This document shows positions 10,142 to 19,590 of a stretch of DNA of 59,097 nucleotides, one piece after another. Under the pieces are notes generated by a model. The model was not told where the DNA came from, did not search any database, and worked only from the letters and a program-made list of their open reading frames with translations. Every line of letters starts with the position of its first letter. Within the stretch, counting starts at the first letter, position 1. The stretch comes from an uncultured Pelagibacteraceae bacterium (GTDB lineage Bacteria > Pseudomonadota > Alphaproteobacteria > Pelagibacterales > Pelagibacteraceae): NCBI GenBank assembly GCA_902518395.1, contig CABYFX010000002.1:1-59097 (forward strand), in the 5' to 3' direction. The translations under genes and the position numbers were made by a program.

Positions 10142-11057
10142 AATAATAGGCATACAAGGTGATAAATTAGATAAAATAAATATATCTTCTGATACATCAA
10201 TATTTTTAGCGCATGAAGCTCAGAAATTAGGATATAAAATATTTTATTATACTCCTTCAAACTTATCCATCATCAAAAATAAAACATATGCAAATGGGGT
10301 ATTTGTAAAATTTAATTATGAGAAAAAAAAATTTTATAAAATTTATAAAAAACAAAAAATTTTCGTTGAAAATCTTAAATTTATTTTAATTAGACAAGAC
10401 CCTCCATTTAATTCTGAATATTTAATAACAACTCTTATTTTAGATGGCTTAAAAAAAGTAAAAGTAATAAATAATCCAACTGCTATCAGAAATGTATCGG
10501 AAAAACTGTACTCAAAATATTTTGTTAAATTTATGCCAAATACTTTATTTTCAAATAATATTGATGAAATAAAGAAGTTTTATAAACAAAATAAAAGTAT
10601 GATTATGAAACCTATTAATGGGTATGGAGGTAACCAAATTCACCTCATTAAAAATAAGTTTAATAGAAAACTTATTATAAATTTTTTAAATAAAAATGGT
10701 CATTCTATGTTTCAAAAATTTTTAAAAAATATATCAAAAGGAGATAAAAGAGTTTTTATTATTAATGGTAGAGTGTGTGGTGCAATTTCAAGAGTTCCTA
10801 AAAAAGGTTCATATTTGAGTAATATGAGTAAGGGGGCTGTGCCTAAGCTGACCGAACTTACAAAAAAAGAAATAAAAATTTCAAAACTTGTTGGAAAAAA
10901 ATTAAAGAAAGATAATATTTATTTTGCTGGAATTGACTTCATAGATCAGAAACTAAATGGGGATATTAATGTTACTTCTCCTACTGGATTAAAAACGTAC
11001 TATGACCTTTCTAAAATTAATCTTGCTAAGATATTTTGGAAGGGTTTAAGAGCTTGA
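10131..11057 (+). CDS. gshB: Glutathione synthetase
   Basis: An ATP-grasp ligase that adds glycine to gamma-glutamylcysteine. The N-terminal substrate domain contains the family motif RQDPPFNSEY near residue 86. The ATP-grasp region has MKPINGYGGNQIHL near 158. The C-terminal metal/substrate motif FAGIDFID and INVTSPTGLK lie near 262-285. Length (308 aa) is normal. It overlaps the end of gshA and abuts the following permease. Glutathione made here could feed the GloA and GFA proteins elsewhere in the window; 5-oxoproline handling by PxpABC is also encoded. Confidence 0.93.
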   Translation: MTNKIIGIQGDKLDKINISSDTSIFLAHEAQKLGYKIFYYTPSNLSIIKNKTYANGVFVKFNYEKKKFYKIYKKQKIFVENLKFILIRQDPPFNSEYLITTLILDGLKKVKVINNPTAIRNVSEKLYSKYFVKFMPNTLFSNNIDEIKKFYKQNKSMIMKPINGYGGNQIHLIKNKFNRKLIINFLNKNGHSMFQKFLKNISKGDKRVFIINGRVCGAISRVPKKGSYLSNMSKGAVPKLTELTKKEIKISKLVGKKLKKDNIYFAGIDFIDQKLNGDINVTSPTGLKTYYDLSKINLAKIFWKGLRA

Positions 11058-11929
11058 ATAAATTATCAGATCAAAAAAAAGGTTCGCTACTAGCCTTTGT
11101 TGCTGTGATGTTCATTACACCTGATTCATTACTTATCAGGCTTTCAAATATCGAAACATGGGGAATGCTTTTTTATAGAGGAGCCATACCTTTCTTTATA
11201 GTCTTAATTGGACTACTATTATTTTATAGGAAAAATTTTATTAATGCTTTTTTTAAAGTTGGTACAGTTGGTATATTTTACGCAATTAGCTTTTCTATTT
11301 GCAACATCACTTTCATTGTCTCTATTCAAAATACTAACGTAGCCAATACTTTAATTATGATTGCTTTAGCCCCAATGCTTTCAGCAATACTTGGGGCAAT
11401 ATTCTTAAAAGAAATGCCTAGTAAAGGGACTTGGATCGCCATTTTCATTACATTTCTAGCGGCTTTATTTATTTTTTATGACTCGCTGCAAGTTGGTAAT
11501 CTTTTTGGGAATATAATGGGATTTGTTACAGCTGCTGGATTAGCTGTAAATGCAGTCCTTATTAGATATGCCAAGGACAGAGATCTTTTGCCTTCTGCTG
11601 TAATGGGTAAATTAGGAGTTGCAGTATTTGCTTTCTTTTTTGTTGAAAACTTTAATTTAATTGGAACTGATCAAATTTACATACCAATAATGTGTATTAT
11701 TTGTGTTGCCCTACCTTTTGTTTTGGTAACAATTGCACCAAGATTTATACCAGCAGAAGAAGTAAATCTATTTTTCTTATTAGAAACAATAATAGGTCCA
11801 ATTTGGGTTTGGTTAGTTGTTAAAGAGCAGCCTACTTTGGAGACGATCATTGGAGGTGCCGTGATCATAATCACTTTAGGCATCCACTCATTTATTAAAC
11901 TAAGAGAGCCTGAAAAAATTATTAATTAA
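11054..11929 (+). CDS. DMT/EamA family transporter 1
   Basis: A membrane permease of the drug/metabolite transporter superfamily with about ten helices arranged as two EamA repeats (about residues 8-140 and 150-285). The second repeat ends in the typical LLETIIGPIWVWLVVKEQP pattern. The ORF track begins at a TTG at 11036 inside gshB. I prefer the TTG at 11054, which overlaps the gshB stop codon by two bases (TTGA). Substrate is unknown. The pairing with gshAB makes a thiol or amino-acid role conceivable, but the sequence does not show it. Three further EamA paralogs occur in the window. Confidence 0.82.
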   Translation: MNKLSDQKKGSLLAFVAVMFITPDSLLIRLSNIETWGMLFYRGAIPFFIVLIGLLLFYRKNFINAFFKVGTVGIFYAISFSICNITFIVSIQNTNVANTLIMIALAPMLSAILGAIFLKEMPSKGTWIAIFITFLAALFIFYDSLQVGNLFGNIMGFVTAAGLAVNAVLIRYAKDRDLLPSAVMGKLGVAVFAFFFVENFNLIGTDQIYIPIMCIICVALPFVLVTIAPRFIPAEEVNLFFLLETIIGPIWVWLVVKEQPTLETIIGGAVIIITLGIHSFIKLREPEKIIN

Positions 11930-11970
11930 TTTCTTGATTTAATATCAAATCATCCATAGATAGCAAAATT

Positions 11971-13290
11971 ATGGAAAAGATACTTAAAAATTCCTGGGCA
12001 TTATTCACAGGCATGGGTCTAATTATGATAGCTCATGGCTTTCAAGTTTCTTTACTTGGAGTAAGAGCAGTTCATGAAAGTTTTAGCTTGACAGCAACTG
12101 GTTTTATGCTGTCTGGTTATTTTGTAGGCTATTTTATAGGAGCAAAAACAGTTCCAATTTTAGTTTCAAGAGTTGGACATATTAGAGTATTTGCTGCTTT
12201 TGCATCAATTGCTTCTATCGTTGTTTTAGTCCACTCTATAATCGTCAATCCATTTACATGGTTTCTATTAAGGATTGCCTCAGGTTTTTCAATGGTATGT
12301 TTATATACAATTGCTGAAAGCTGGTTAAACGACCGAGCAAGCAATAAAAATAGAGGAAGTGTTTTATCAATTTATATGATCGTTCTTTATGGATCTATGG
12401 CGATTGGAATGTTTTTTTTAAACTTCAGTAAGCCAGAAAATTTTCAGCCATTTATACTTGTTTCTTTATTCATGTCCTTATCACTTGTTCCGATATTATT
12501 AACTAAGAAAAAACCACCAAAATTTAAAAAAATTATTGGAATGAAAATTAAAGAACTTTATGAAGCCTCTCCCTTTGGAATGGTAAGTGCTCTTTTATGT
12601 GGAATTTGTCATTCTGCAATGTTTGCTTTAATTGCTGTTTATGCAGCATCAATGAATTTTAGTATTTTTGAAATTTCTTTTGTAACTTTTCTAATTGCTA
12701 TTTCTGGAGCTATTTCCCAATGGCCTATTGGTAAACTATCAGACATTTATGACAGAAGAACAGTTACAGTATATTCTACTTTTGCTTCGGCTTTCTTTGC
12801 GCTATGTGCAATTTTTTCAGTTGGTACAATGCATTTACCTGATGGTTTAGCTAGCTCAAAGTTTTGGTTTTATATTTTTACAGGTCTTTATGCTTTCTTT
12901 AGTCTTCCTATGTTCGCATTAATTTTTGCTCACACTAATGATTTTATAGCTAAAGAAAAATTTGTCGCTGCAGGCGCAGGTTTACAATTCACCTTTGGAA
13001 TGGGTGCAATTAGTGGACCTTTTTTATGTTCTATGTTTATGGATTTTATAGGAGAGAATGGTTATTTTATATTTCTAATTATATTTCACTGTCTAATAGG
13101 AGCATATGGAGTTTACAGGATGAAAGTTAGAGAGGTTGTTGAAAACCCTGACTCTCAATTCACACCTCTTCCTACAACAATAACACCTATTGGCTTAGAA
13201 CTTAATCCAGCGACAGAGCCTATCGAAGACCCGATAAAACCAGTAGGAACCGAAGAAACGGTTATTGTAGAAAATAACCCTTCCCAATAA
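11971..13290 (+). CDS. MFS transporter, YcaD-like
   Basis: A 12-helix major facilitator permease of about 440 aa. The loop after helix 2 has a degenerate MFS signature (GAKTVPILVSRVGHIRVF) and the mid-protein repeat has WPIGKLSDIYDRRTVTVYS. AESWLNDRASNKNRG near residue 115 resembles the YcaD/fucose-permease-like subgroup. The C-terminal tail (about residues 395-439) is hydrophilic and rich in Pro, Glu and Thr, likely cytoplasmic. It lies upstream of two Gfo/Idh/MocA oxidoreductases, so it may import their sugar or polyol substrate; this is inferred from position only. Confidence 0.82.
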   Translation: MEKILKNSWALFTGMGLIMIAHGFQVSLLGVRAVHESFSLTATGFMLSGYFVGYFIGAKTVPILVSRVGHIRVFAAFASIASIVVLVHSIIVNPFTWFLLRIASGFSMVCLYTIAESWLNDRASNKNRGSVLSIYMIVLYGSMAIGMFFLNFSKPENFQPFILVSLFMSLSLVPILLTKKKPPKFKKIIGMKIKELYEASPFGMVSALLCGICHSAMFALIAVYAASMNFSIFEISFVTFLIAISGAISQWPIGKLSDIYDRRTVTVYSTFASAFFALCAIFSVGTMHLPDGLASSKFWFYIFTGLYAFFSLPMFALIFAHTNDFIAKEKFVAAGAGLQFTFGMGAISGPFLCSMFMDFIGENGYFIFLIIFHCLIGAYGVYRMKVREVVENPDSQFTPLPTTITPIGLELNPATEPIEDPIKPVGTEETVIVENNPSQ

Positions 13291-13331
13291 TTAAAATCTT
13301 ATTTAAAACTTTTATTCTGCTAAAATAGTTT

Positions 13332-14342
13332 ATGACTAAAACTATAAATCTTGGAGTATTGGGTATAGATCATGGTCATATCTTTGACATGCTTGATGAG
13401 ATGCTTAAAGAGAGATGTAGTTGTAATTATTTTTGGACCGAAGGATCTCCTTTAACATTAGAAGAATTTAGCAAAAAATATCCTCAAATTAAAAGAGTAG
13501 ATAATAAAAGTGATATTTTAAATGATGACACTATTGATATGATTTTAATTTCATCCATTCCAAAAGATAGGGCAAATCTATCTATAGACGCAATGAAAGC
13601 TGGAAAAGATGTTATGGTTGATAAGCCAGGATGTACAACTCTTGAGCAACTTAATAATCTAAAACAAACAGTTAAGGACACAGGAAAAATTTGGTCAATT
13701 AATTTTTCAGAAAGATTTCATCTAGCCGCTGTTACAAGAGCTGAAGAGCTAGTTGCTGAAGGTAAAATTGGTAAAGTTAAACAAACAATTGGTACTGGTC
13801 CGCATAGGCAAGGTAATTATGAAAGACCAGATTGGTTTTATGATCGTGATAGTTATGGTGGAATAATAACAGATATAGGCTCACATCAAATTCATCAATT
13901 TTTAGTATTTACAAATTCAAATGAAGCTAAAATAAATCATGCGTTAGTTGAAAATACAACTAAGAAAGAATTTGCTGGTTTTCAAGATTTTGGTGAAGTT
14001 AATCTTACTGGAAATGGTGGTCATGGATATGTTCGTTTAGATTGGTTTACTCCTGATGCACTTCCCACTTGGGGAGATGGAAGGTTATTTGTCCTGGGTG
14101 ATAAAGGTTTTATTGAAATTAGAAAATACACAGATTTAGCAAAATCTGAGAAAGGAAATCAACTATTTTTGGCAAATAACGATGAAGTTAAACATATTGA
14201 CTGTTCAAATATAAAACTCCCCTACTTTGCAAATTTAATTAAAGATGTTTTAAATAGAACTGATACTGCTTGTTCGCAAGAACTTACTTACTTATCAATG
14301 GAACTAGCAATTAAAGCTCAAGAATTAGCTGAAAAAAAATGA
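13332..14342 (+). CDS. Gfo/Idh/MocA family oxidoreductase A
   Basis: An NAD(P)-dependent dehydrogenase-type protein of 336 aa. The N-terminal Rossmann fold begins at LGVLGIDHGHIFDML, a variant of the usual GxGxxG with GIDHGH. The family motif for the catalytic lysine region is VDKPGCTTLEQ near residue 97. The C-terminal beta-sheet domain includes the GGIITDIGSHQIHQF segment near 176, with a plausible catalytic Asp and His. The substrate is typically a sugar, sugar acid or inositol. It overlaps the next paralog by four bases (ATGA), so the two probably act together. Confidence 0.85.
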   Translation: MTKTINLGVLGIDHGHIFDMLDEMLKERCSCNYFWTEGSPLTLEEFSKKYPQIKRVDNKSDILNDDTIDMILISSIPKDRANLSIDAMKAGKDVMVDKPGCTTLEQLNNLKQTVKDTGKIWSINFSERFHLAAVTRAEELVAEGKIGKVKQTIGTGPHRQGNYERPDWFYDRDSYGGIITDIGSHQIHQFLVFTNSNEAKINHALVENTTKKEFAGFQDFGEVNLTGNGGHGYVRLDWFTPDALPTWGDGRLFVLGDKGFIEIRKYTDLAKSEKGNQLFLANNDEVKHIDCSNIKLPYFANLIKDVLNRTDTACSQELTYLSMELAIKAQELAEKK

Positions 14343-15412
14343 AAAAATATCAGGTAGCAATAATAGGAACTAATATAGGAGCTAAACATTTTGAAGATTT
14401 TCAAAAAGTATCAGACCGATTTAGTGTTCATACATTGTGTGGTTTAACTAGAGATGCAATAGATAAAATATTGGCGTCAAATAATGATACTAAAATGTCA
14501 TTAAACTTTGATGATGTATTAAAAGTAAAGGAAATAGATATAATTGATATTTGTCTTCCGCCCCATTTACATTTTTCTGCGTGCAAAAAATCTCTTGAAG
14601 CTGGAAAGCATGTAATTTGCGAAAAACCATTGGTTTCAAGTCTTAAAGAAATTGATGAGCTAGAAAATATTAGTAAAGAAACAGGAAAGATAATCTTCCC
14701 TGTATTCCAATATAGATATGGATTAGGATTTTCTAAATTTAAGGCACTAATAAAGTCAGGACTTGCTGGAAAACCTTTAATCGCCTCATTAGAAACTCAT
14801 TGGAATAGAGGAAAAGATTATTACTCAAAACCTTGGCGAGGTACTTGGGATGGTGAACAAGGAGGAGCAATTTTAAGTCATTCAATACATATTCATGACT
14901 TGGTGAGTATGATACTAGGACCAGTTTCAAATGTATTTGCAAAATTAACAACAAGAGTAAATAATATAGAAGTCGAAGACTGTGCATCTTTATCAATTGA
15001 AATGGAAGATGGAACACTGGTCACTAGCTCAATCACCCTTGGTGCAGCAAATGATACCAGTAGACTAAAATTCTGTTTTGATGGACTGACAGTAGAATCG
15101 GGAGCATCTCCAGATAAACCTTATAATCCAGCTGATGATGAATGGATATTTTTACCAAGAGCTCCTATTTCACAAAGTCAAATTGATGAAGTATTGTCAA
15201 AAGTCGAAAAACCTAAATCATGGTATGCAGGAATGTTTGATGAAATAGCCAACAAACTTGATGGAAAAGTTAGTGATGAAGTAACTTTATTGGATGCTAG
15301 AAAATCTTTAGAATTTGTAACCGCTGTTTACAGTTCATCAAGACAAAATAAAAGTATCAAACTTCCAATTACTAATGACAATCCTTTGTACAGTTCCTGG
15401 TTACCAAAATAA
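14339..15412 (+). CDS. Gfo/Idh/MocA family oxidoreductase B
   Basis: A second Gfo/Idh/MocA protein of 357 aa, translationally coupled to the first. The Rossmann region starts AIIGTNIGAKHFEDF. The signature CEKPLVSSLKEIDEL near residue 97 carries the conserved Lys of the EKP motif, and GGAILSHSIHIHDLVS near 179 carries the likely catalytic Asp/His. The pair probably acts on the same or sequential intermediates. Convergent with the minus-strand dehydrogenase that follows without any gap. Confidence 0.87.
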   Translation: MKKYQVAIIGTNIGAKHFEDFQKVSDRFSVHTLCGLTRDAIDKILASNNDTKMSLNFDDVLKVKEIDIIDICLPPHLHFSACKKSLEAGKHVICEKPLVSSLKEIDELENISKETGKIIFPVFQYRYGLGFSKFKALIKSGLAGKPLIASLETHWNRGKDYYSKPWRGTWDGEQGGAILSHSIHIHDLVSMILGPVSNVFAKLTTRVNNIEVEDCASLSIEMEDGTLVTSSITLGAANDTSRLKFCFDGLTVESGASPDKPYNPADDEWIFLPRAPISQSQIDEVLSKVEKPKSWYAGMFDEIANKLDGKVSDEVTLLDARKSLEFVTAVYSSSRQNKSIKLPITNDNPLYSSWLPK

Positions 15413-16438
15413 TCAATAACCTAATTTAGGATCGACTTGATTATGTAAATCTTTTTTATCAATAAATAGTATTAAATTCTTGAAGAACTTTTCTAAAACC
15501 ATTTCAATATAATTTCCTTTGCTATCTGAAGATATATGAGGTGTAATTACTAAATTTGGAGTATCCCAAAATTTAGAATCTCTGTTTATGGGTTCTTCTG
15601 AAAAAACATCTAAAATAGCTCCAGCAATTTCATTTTTTTTTAATTTTTTTCTTAGATGCTCATAATCCATAACAGATTGGCGACCAATATTAACAATTCC
15701 ACACGTAGTTTTAAGCACATCTAATCTTTTCTTATTTATTAATTCTTTTGTTTCGTTTGTTTCTGGAACAGCTAAATAAAGAAAATCAGCCTCAGGTAAG
15801 ACTTCATCAATCCTATCAAATGTTATAACTTTTGAACAACCTTCAACTGCTTTACCCCTTCTATTAACTCCAATAACTTTTGCTCCTAATGAGCTGATAT
15901 GTTTAATCATTGACCCACCTAATGATCCAGTGCCTACCACTACAACTTTTTTACTATCAATTGGGTTACTTAATAAAGTTATAAATTCTTTTTTTTTTTG
16001 ATTAGTAATTATTCTTGTCATATGGTTTTGAAGCATCAAAATACTCATTAATCCAAATTCACCTGCCTTTTTAGAATGTATTCCACTACTATTTGTTAAA
16101 ATTAAATCTTTTTTAAGCCAATTAAATGGATAAAGATGATTAACACCCGCTGACACAATATGTATCCATTTTAAATTTGGTGCAATTTTAATTAGATTTT
16201 TTGTTGGAAAATTCCATGTAATCAAAATATCTGCATCTTTCATTGAAGATTTCCAATTATCATCATCCCAATCAACTATGTATGAAATCTTATGTTTTAT
16301 TTTTGGGTGTTTATTTAGAAAATTCTCAAATAATTCTTTTGGAACACTACTATTTTTTTCACCTTCTAAATCACAGGGTAAAGAACCTTTTTTCCAGTGA
16401 TTATTTCTTATATGAATTTTAATTTTACCTTTGGGCAT
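15413..16438 (-). CDS. D-isomer specific 2-hydroxyacid dehydrogenase
   Basis: An NAD(P)-dependent D-2-hydroxyacid dehydrogenase, 341 aa. The cofactor-binding motif is VVGTGSLGGSMIKHI at about residues 167-181. The catalytic set is visible as Arg253 (IGRQS), Glu281/282 (FSEEP) and His301 (TPHIS). The N-terminal half forms the split substrate domain. It resembles the glyoxylate/hydroxypyruvate reductase-like branch, so reduction of hydroxypyruvate or a related keto acid is plausible. A D-glycerate-kinase-like gene lies at 56255, too far to imply an operon. Confidence 0.87.
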   Translation of the reverse strand: MPKGKIKIHIRNNHWKKGSLPCDLEGEKNSSVPKELFENFLNKHPKIKHKISYIVDWDDDNWKSSMKDADILITWNFPTKNLIKIAPNLKWIHIVSAGVNHLYPFNWLKKDLILTNSSGIHSKKAGEFGLMSILMLQNHMTRIITNQKKKEFITLLSNPIDSKKVVVVGTGSLGGSMIKHISSLGAKVIGVNRRGKAVEGCSKVITFDRIDEVLPEADFLYLAVPETNETKELINKKRLDVLKTTCGIVNIGRQSVMDYEHLRKKLKKNEIAGAILDVFSEEPINRDSKFWDTPNLVITPHISSDSKGNYIEMVLEKFFKNLILFIDKKDLHNQVDPKLGY

Positions 16439-16535
16439 TTAAAATTAAAATATACTAAAATTTTAAAAATTATAACAATGATTAAAGAAGGTTGTTCTCA
16501 TAAAAAAATGTAATATTGTATAGAATATTAAAATT

Positions 16536-17021
16536 ATGCCTTCATTTGATGTAATAAGTAAAATAAATTATCAAGAATTTGACAATGCTCTTGCAAATTG
16601 TTTAAGAGAAATTGCTAACCGATATGATTTTAAGGGACTTAATATTTCAATTGAGAGAAAAGATAAAATAATAACTACCCTAGCACCAGATGAATTAAAA
16701 TTAAAACAAGTAATTGAATTGCTACAAGTTCATCTTATAAGAAGAAAAGTAGATCCAAGGGTAATAAAGGTTAAAGATACTGAAGGTGCGGCAGGTGGAA
16801 CTATCAGACAAGTTAGTGAATTAGCAGAGGGTATAAGCCAAGAAAATGCTAAGAAGATTATTGCAGATGTAAAAAAACTTAAACTTAAAATCCAAATTAA
16901 AATTCAAGGAGAAGAATTAAGAGCTCAAGGAAAAAAAAGAGATGATCTTCAAGAAGCAATATCTGCAATAAAAGATATTGATATAGGACTCCCAATTGAA
17001 TTTATAAACTTTAGAGATTAA
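16536..17021 (+). CDS. YajQ family nucleotide-binding protein
   Basis: A 161-aa protein of the YajQ/UPF0234 family, whose members bind cyclic di-GMP or other nucleotides. The opening MPSFDVISKINYQEFDNA and the motifs NRYDFKGL, KVDPRVIKVKDTEGAAGGTIRQ and KIQGEELR are highly characteristic. Full length. The upstream intergenic region (97 bases, shared with the divergent dehydrogenase) is A+T rich and should contain both promoters; I cannot place them with confidence. Whether c-di-GMP signalling exists in this organism cannot be seen here. Confidence 0.93.
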   Translation: MPSFDVISKINYQEFDNALANCLREIANRYDFKGLNISIERKDKIITTLAPDELKLKQVIELLQVHLIRRKVDPRVIKVKDTEGAAGGTIRQVSELAEGISQENAKKIIADVKKLKLKIQIKIQGEELRAQGKKRDDLQEAISAIKDIDIGLPIEFINFRD

Positions 17022-17027
17022 TCAAAC

Positions 17028-17150
17028 ATGATTGAAATCATTTTAGGTATATTCGTTATTGTTGTCGTAGGCTTTTATTTATTTAGACCTACTTCAAAAC
17101 AAGAAGAGAAAGATTTGAAATCTAAAAATAATTGGCGTGGTGGATTTTAA
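17028..17150 (+). CDS. Small single-pass membrane protein, 40 aa
   Basis: Too short for the ORF track. ATG at 17028, six bases after the yajQ stop, TAA at 17148-17150. The protein is a hydrophobic segment (about residues 3-19, rich in Ile, Val, Gly) followed by a charged hydrophilic tail ending NNWRGGF. Tight spacing after yajQ, a clean reading frame and the coherent single-helix topology argue for a real gene. No family is recognised. Confidence 0.55.
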   Translation: MIEIILGIFVIVVVGFYLFRPTSKQEEKDLKSKNNWRGGF

Positions 17151-17195
17151 AGTTTAAACTCGAAACAAAAGAGATAAAACAAGGATTGAGGTAGT

Positions 17196-17423
17196 TTGAA
17201 CAAAGAAAACGCAAGTAAACTCTGGAAAATTATTCAGGAAGCTGGCGATTATTTACAGGGACAACTTCCAGATCATCCTAATCATCCTAAAGGCAGAAAT
17301 CCTTATGCTCATGTTGCAATTTGCGTAAAGAATAAATTCAATGCAAGTTACAAAGATATTGAGGATGAAAAATTTGATGAAATAGTAAATTATATTAACT
17401 TCCTAAAAGAAAATCCTAGCTAA
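17196..17423 (+). CDS. Small hypothetical protein, 75 aa
   Basis: A soluble, charged 75-aa protein with a TTG start. It contains the motif GQLPDHPNHPKGRNPYAHVA near residues 22-41, rich in Pro and His, followed by a helical acidic C-terminal half. I do not recognise the family. The HPxHPKGRNPYAH pattern looks conserved in character, not random, and the ORF ends one base before the convergent threonine aldolase gene. A role cannot be assigned. Confidence 0.65.
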   Translation: MNKENASKLWKIIQEAGDYLQGQLPDHPNHPKGRNPYAHVAICVKNKFNASYKDIEDEKFDEIVNYINFLKENPS

Positions 17424-17424
17424 A

Positions 17425-18471
17425 TTAAAATTTAATTATATTTAAAAACGATTCTACATCATCTGGATGAGTATTCCAGGCAGCAACTAATCTGACAGCT
17501 TTATCTTCCCACTCATCATCGTTAATTTTGTATCCATTTGAATTAAATTGATCAATTATATTTTTTGGTATTTTAACAAAAACCTCATTAGCATCTGTTG
17601 GATAAGCTAATTCAATATTTTTGTGTTTCAGTAAACCTTGGCTTAGTTTTTTTCCCATAGCATTTGCATGCTTTGCATTTTTTAACCAAACCTCATTTGA
17701 GATATATGCATCTAATTGAGCTGATACAAAGCGCATCTTTGATAGTAAATGGCCTGCTCTTTTCATTAAAAAAGCTAAATTTCCAACTAATTCTGGTTTA
17801 AAAAAAATAATGGCTTCTGCCGCTAGGCATCCATTTTTAGTTGCTCCAAATGAAAGTACATCAATTCCTGACTTCCATGTCATTTCTGCTGGAGTACAGT
17901 TTAATGAAACTAATGCATTTGCAAATCTTGCACCATCCATATGAATATTTAGATCATGTTTATGAGTAATCTCTGATATTTTTTTTATTTCATCCAAATT
18001 GTAAGTAACACCTGTTTCACATAATTGAGTAATACTTACTGATGAGGGTTGAGTATGATGTACCACACCTTTTCCAGAGATATTATCATCTAGTTCTTCT
18101 GCTATTATTTTTCCATTATTACCGTCCAGATTTACTAACTTTGCACCTCCAGTATAAAATTCGGGAGCCCCACATTCATCTACATTTATATGGGAAAGTC
18201 TGTGGCAATAGATATTACCAAAAGAAGGGGTCATAGTTGATAAGGCTAAAGCATTAGCTGCTGTTCCTGATACTGTTGGAAATACTATAACTTCTTTTTC
18301 AAATATTTCTGAAAATTTGTTTTGTAAATTTTTCGACAGCTCATCATTACCATATGGGGTTTTGTCATCTTCGTTAGCTTTAAGAAGTGAATTTAAGACT
18401 TCTGGACATGCACCTGTAACGTTATCTGAAGCAAATTTTACTCTTTCTCTTTTTGTTTTTATCTGAGTCAC
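17425..18471 (-). CDS. ltaE: Low-specificity L-threonine aldolase
   Basis: A PLP enzyme that splits threonine (or allo-threonine) into glycine and acetaldehyde. It has the fold-type I signatures: NVTGACPEVL at the start, TVSGTAANALAL near residue 65, HMDGARFANALVSL near 176, and LSFGATKNG near 205 with the likely PLP-binding lysine. GTG start; 348 aa is normal length. It is the last gene of a three-gene operon with a glycine amidinotransferase and a DMT permease, separated by one or two bases. Glycine from this enzyme is a substrate of the upstream gene's product, which suggests a linked role. Confidence 0.9.
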   Translation of the reverse strand: MTQIKTKRERVKFASDNVTGACPEVLNSLLKANEDDKTPYGNDELSKNLQNKFSEIFEKEVIVFPTVSGTAANALALSTMTPSFGNIYCHRLSHINVDECGAPEFYTGGAKLVNLDGNNGKIIAEELDDNISGKGVVHHTQPSSVSITQLCETGVTYNLDEIKKISEITHKHDLNIHMDGARFANALVSLNCTPAEMTWKSGIDVLSFGATKNGCLAAEAIIFFKPELVGNLAFLMKRAGHLLSKMRFVSAQLDAYISNEVWLKNAKHANAMGKKLSQGLLKHKNIELAYPTDANEVFVKIPKNIIDQFNSNGYKINDDEWEDKAVRLVAAWNTHPDDVESFLNIIKF

Positions 18472-18473
18472 AA

Positions 18474-19589
18474 TTATTGCTTTGGAAAATAATCTTTTAA
18501 TTCACCTTCTCTATAAACATCTGCTGTACAACAATGTAATCCACCTCCAAATGCATAAGCGTCTCTAAGCTCAACAGAAACAACCTCCATGCCTAATTTA
18601 TCTAGTTGTTCTGCTTGGTATACTTCACTTTTTTCTACACATACGGTTTTAGGATCTAAAACTAAAACATTCATTGATAGCCATGTTGAAGAGTAACATA
18701 ATGGCGGAGGTTCATTGTGTGCAGGTTGAGCACTATCAATAATTTCCCATCCGTTATTTTCAAACAATTTTCTTTGCTCTTTAGGAAGTCTTCTTTGAGG
18801 ATTGTTAATTATTAAACCCTCCTTGATAGGTGTAAAAGTAGCATCTATATGAATTGGATAAGGATCACCTGGAAAATTAACAGCATGAACCCTGTGATCT
18901 TTATAATGTCTCTTTAACCAATCAATTCCTTTTAAATTTGTCGTAAAACCATGTTGTACTACTAAATCTTTACCAAATCTTAGAACGTCAGCAGCATCAA
19001 ATAATGGCTCCTCTTCAGTGGTTACAAAATATTTATTTTCTGTCCATTCCAGTCTTTTTTGAATTCCTATTTTATCTGATAAGTAATCTTCTCTGTAATC
19101 CTCATCTGTCAATCTTGGTTTAGGAGCAGATTCGTGTCTCATATTTGGATCTGAATTATAATATTGTTTTAAAAGTGGTCGGTAACATAGATATTCAAAC
19201 CATCGGCAACGATAACTCATCGTAGCCTCTAAAATTTCATTACCGACAGTTAACAAAACATCTCTTGGTGGCATGCATCCAAACATCGTCTCCGCTTGCC
19301 AATCAGGTGTAGATGTTTTTTGATTGAAATCAATTGGATCTGGTCTATCAACTTTAATCCCTCTTTTTTTTAATATATTTGAAAAATTATCTAAAAGCTG
19401 ATTTGCTTTATCTACAGTATCTTTAGTTCTTGGACCAAATTTTCCTCTCATATCGCTGTCTTCTGGAACTTTGGCATCTAATGCTGGCTCAGGGGCAGGT
19501 ATACAAGTGCCATCTGCTTTACCTACTATTACATGTTTCAATGGATCCCATTCATTCCAACTATTAACAATTACTTTTTCATTATTCAT
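18474..19589 (-). CDS. Glycine amidinotransferase (AGAT)-like
   Basis: An amidinotransferase of the GATM/AmtA type, 371 aa. The opening NSWNEWDPLKHVIVGKADG and later FPGDPYPIHIDATFTPI match the family. The catalytic Cys is Cys353 in GGGLHCCTADV near the C-terminus; His in YPIHID and an Asp in LFDAADVLRFGKD complete the expected triad. The usual reaction moves the amidino group of arginine to glycine, giving guanidinoacetate and ornithine. Other acceptors (lysine, inosamines) occur in relatives, so the acceptor is not certain. It lies between a DMT permease and threonine aldolase. Confidence 0.87.
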   Translation of the reverse strand: MNNEKVIVNSWNEWDPLKHVIVGKADGTCIPAPEPALDAKVPEDSDMRGKFGPRTKDTVDKANQLLDNFSNILKKRGIKVDRPDPIDFNQKTSTPDWQAETMFGCMPPRDVLLTVGNEILEATMSYRCRWFEYLCYRPLLKQYYNSDPNMRHESAPKPRLTDEDYREDYLSDKIGIQKRLEWTENKYFVTTEEEPLFDAADVLRFGKDLVVQHGFTTNLKGIDWLKRHYKDHRVHAVNFPGDPYPIHIDATFTPIKEGLIINNPQRRLPKEQRKLFENNGWEIIDSAQPAHNEPPPLCYSSTWLSMNVLVLDPKTVCVEKSEVYQAEQLDKLGMEVVSVELRDAYAFGGGLHCCTADVYREGELKDYFPKQ

Positions 19590-19590
19590 T

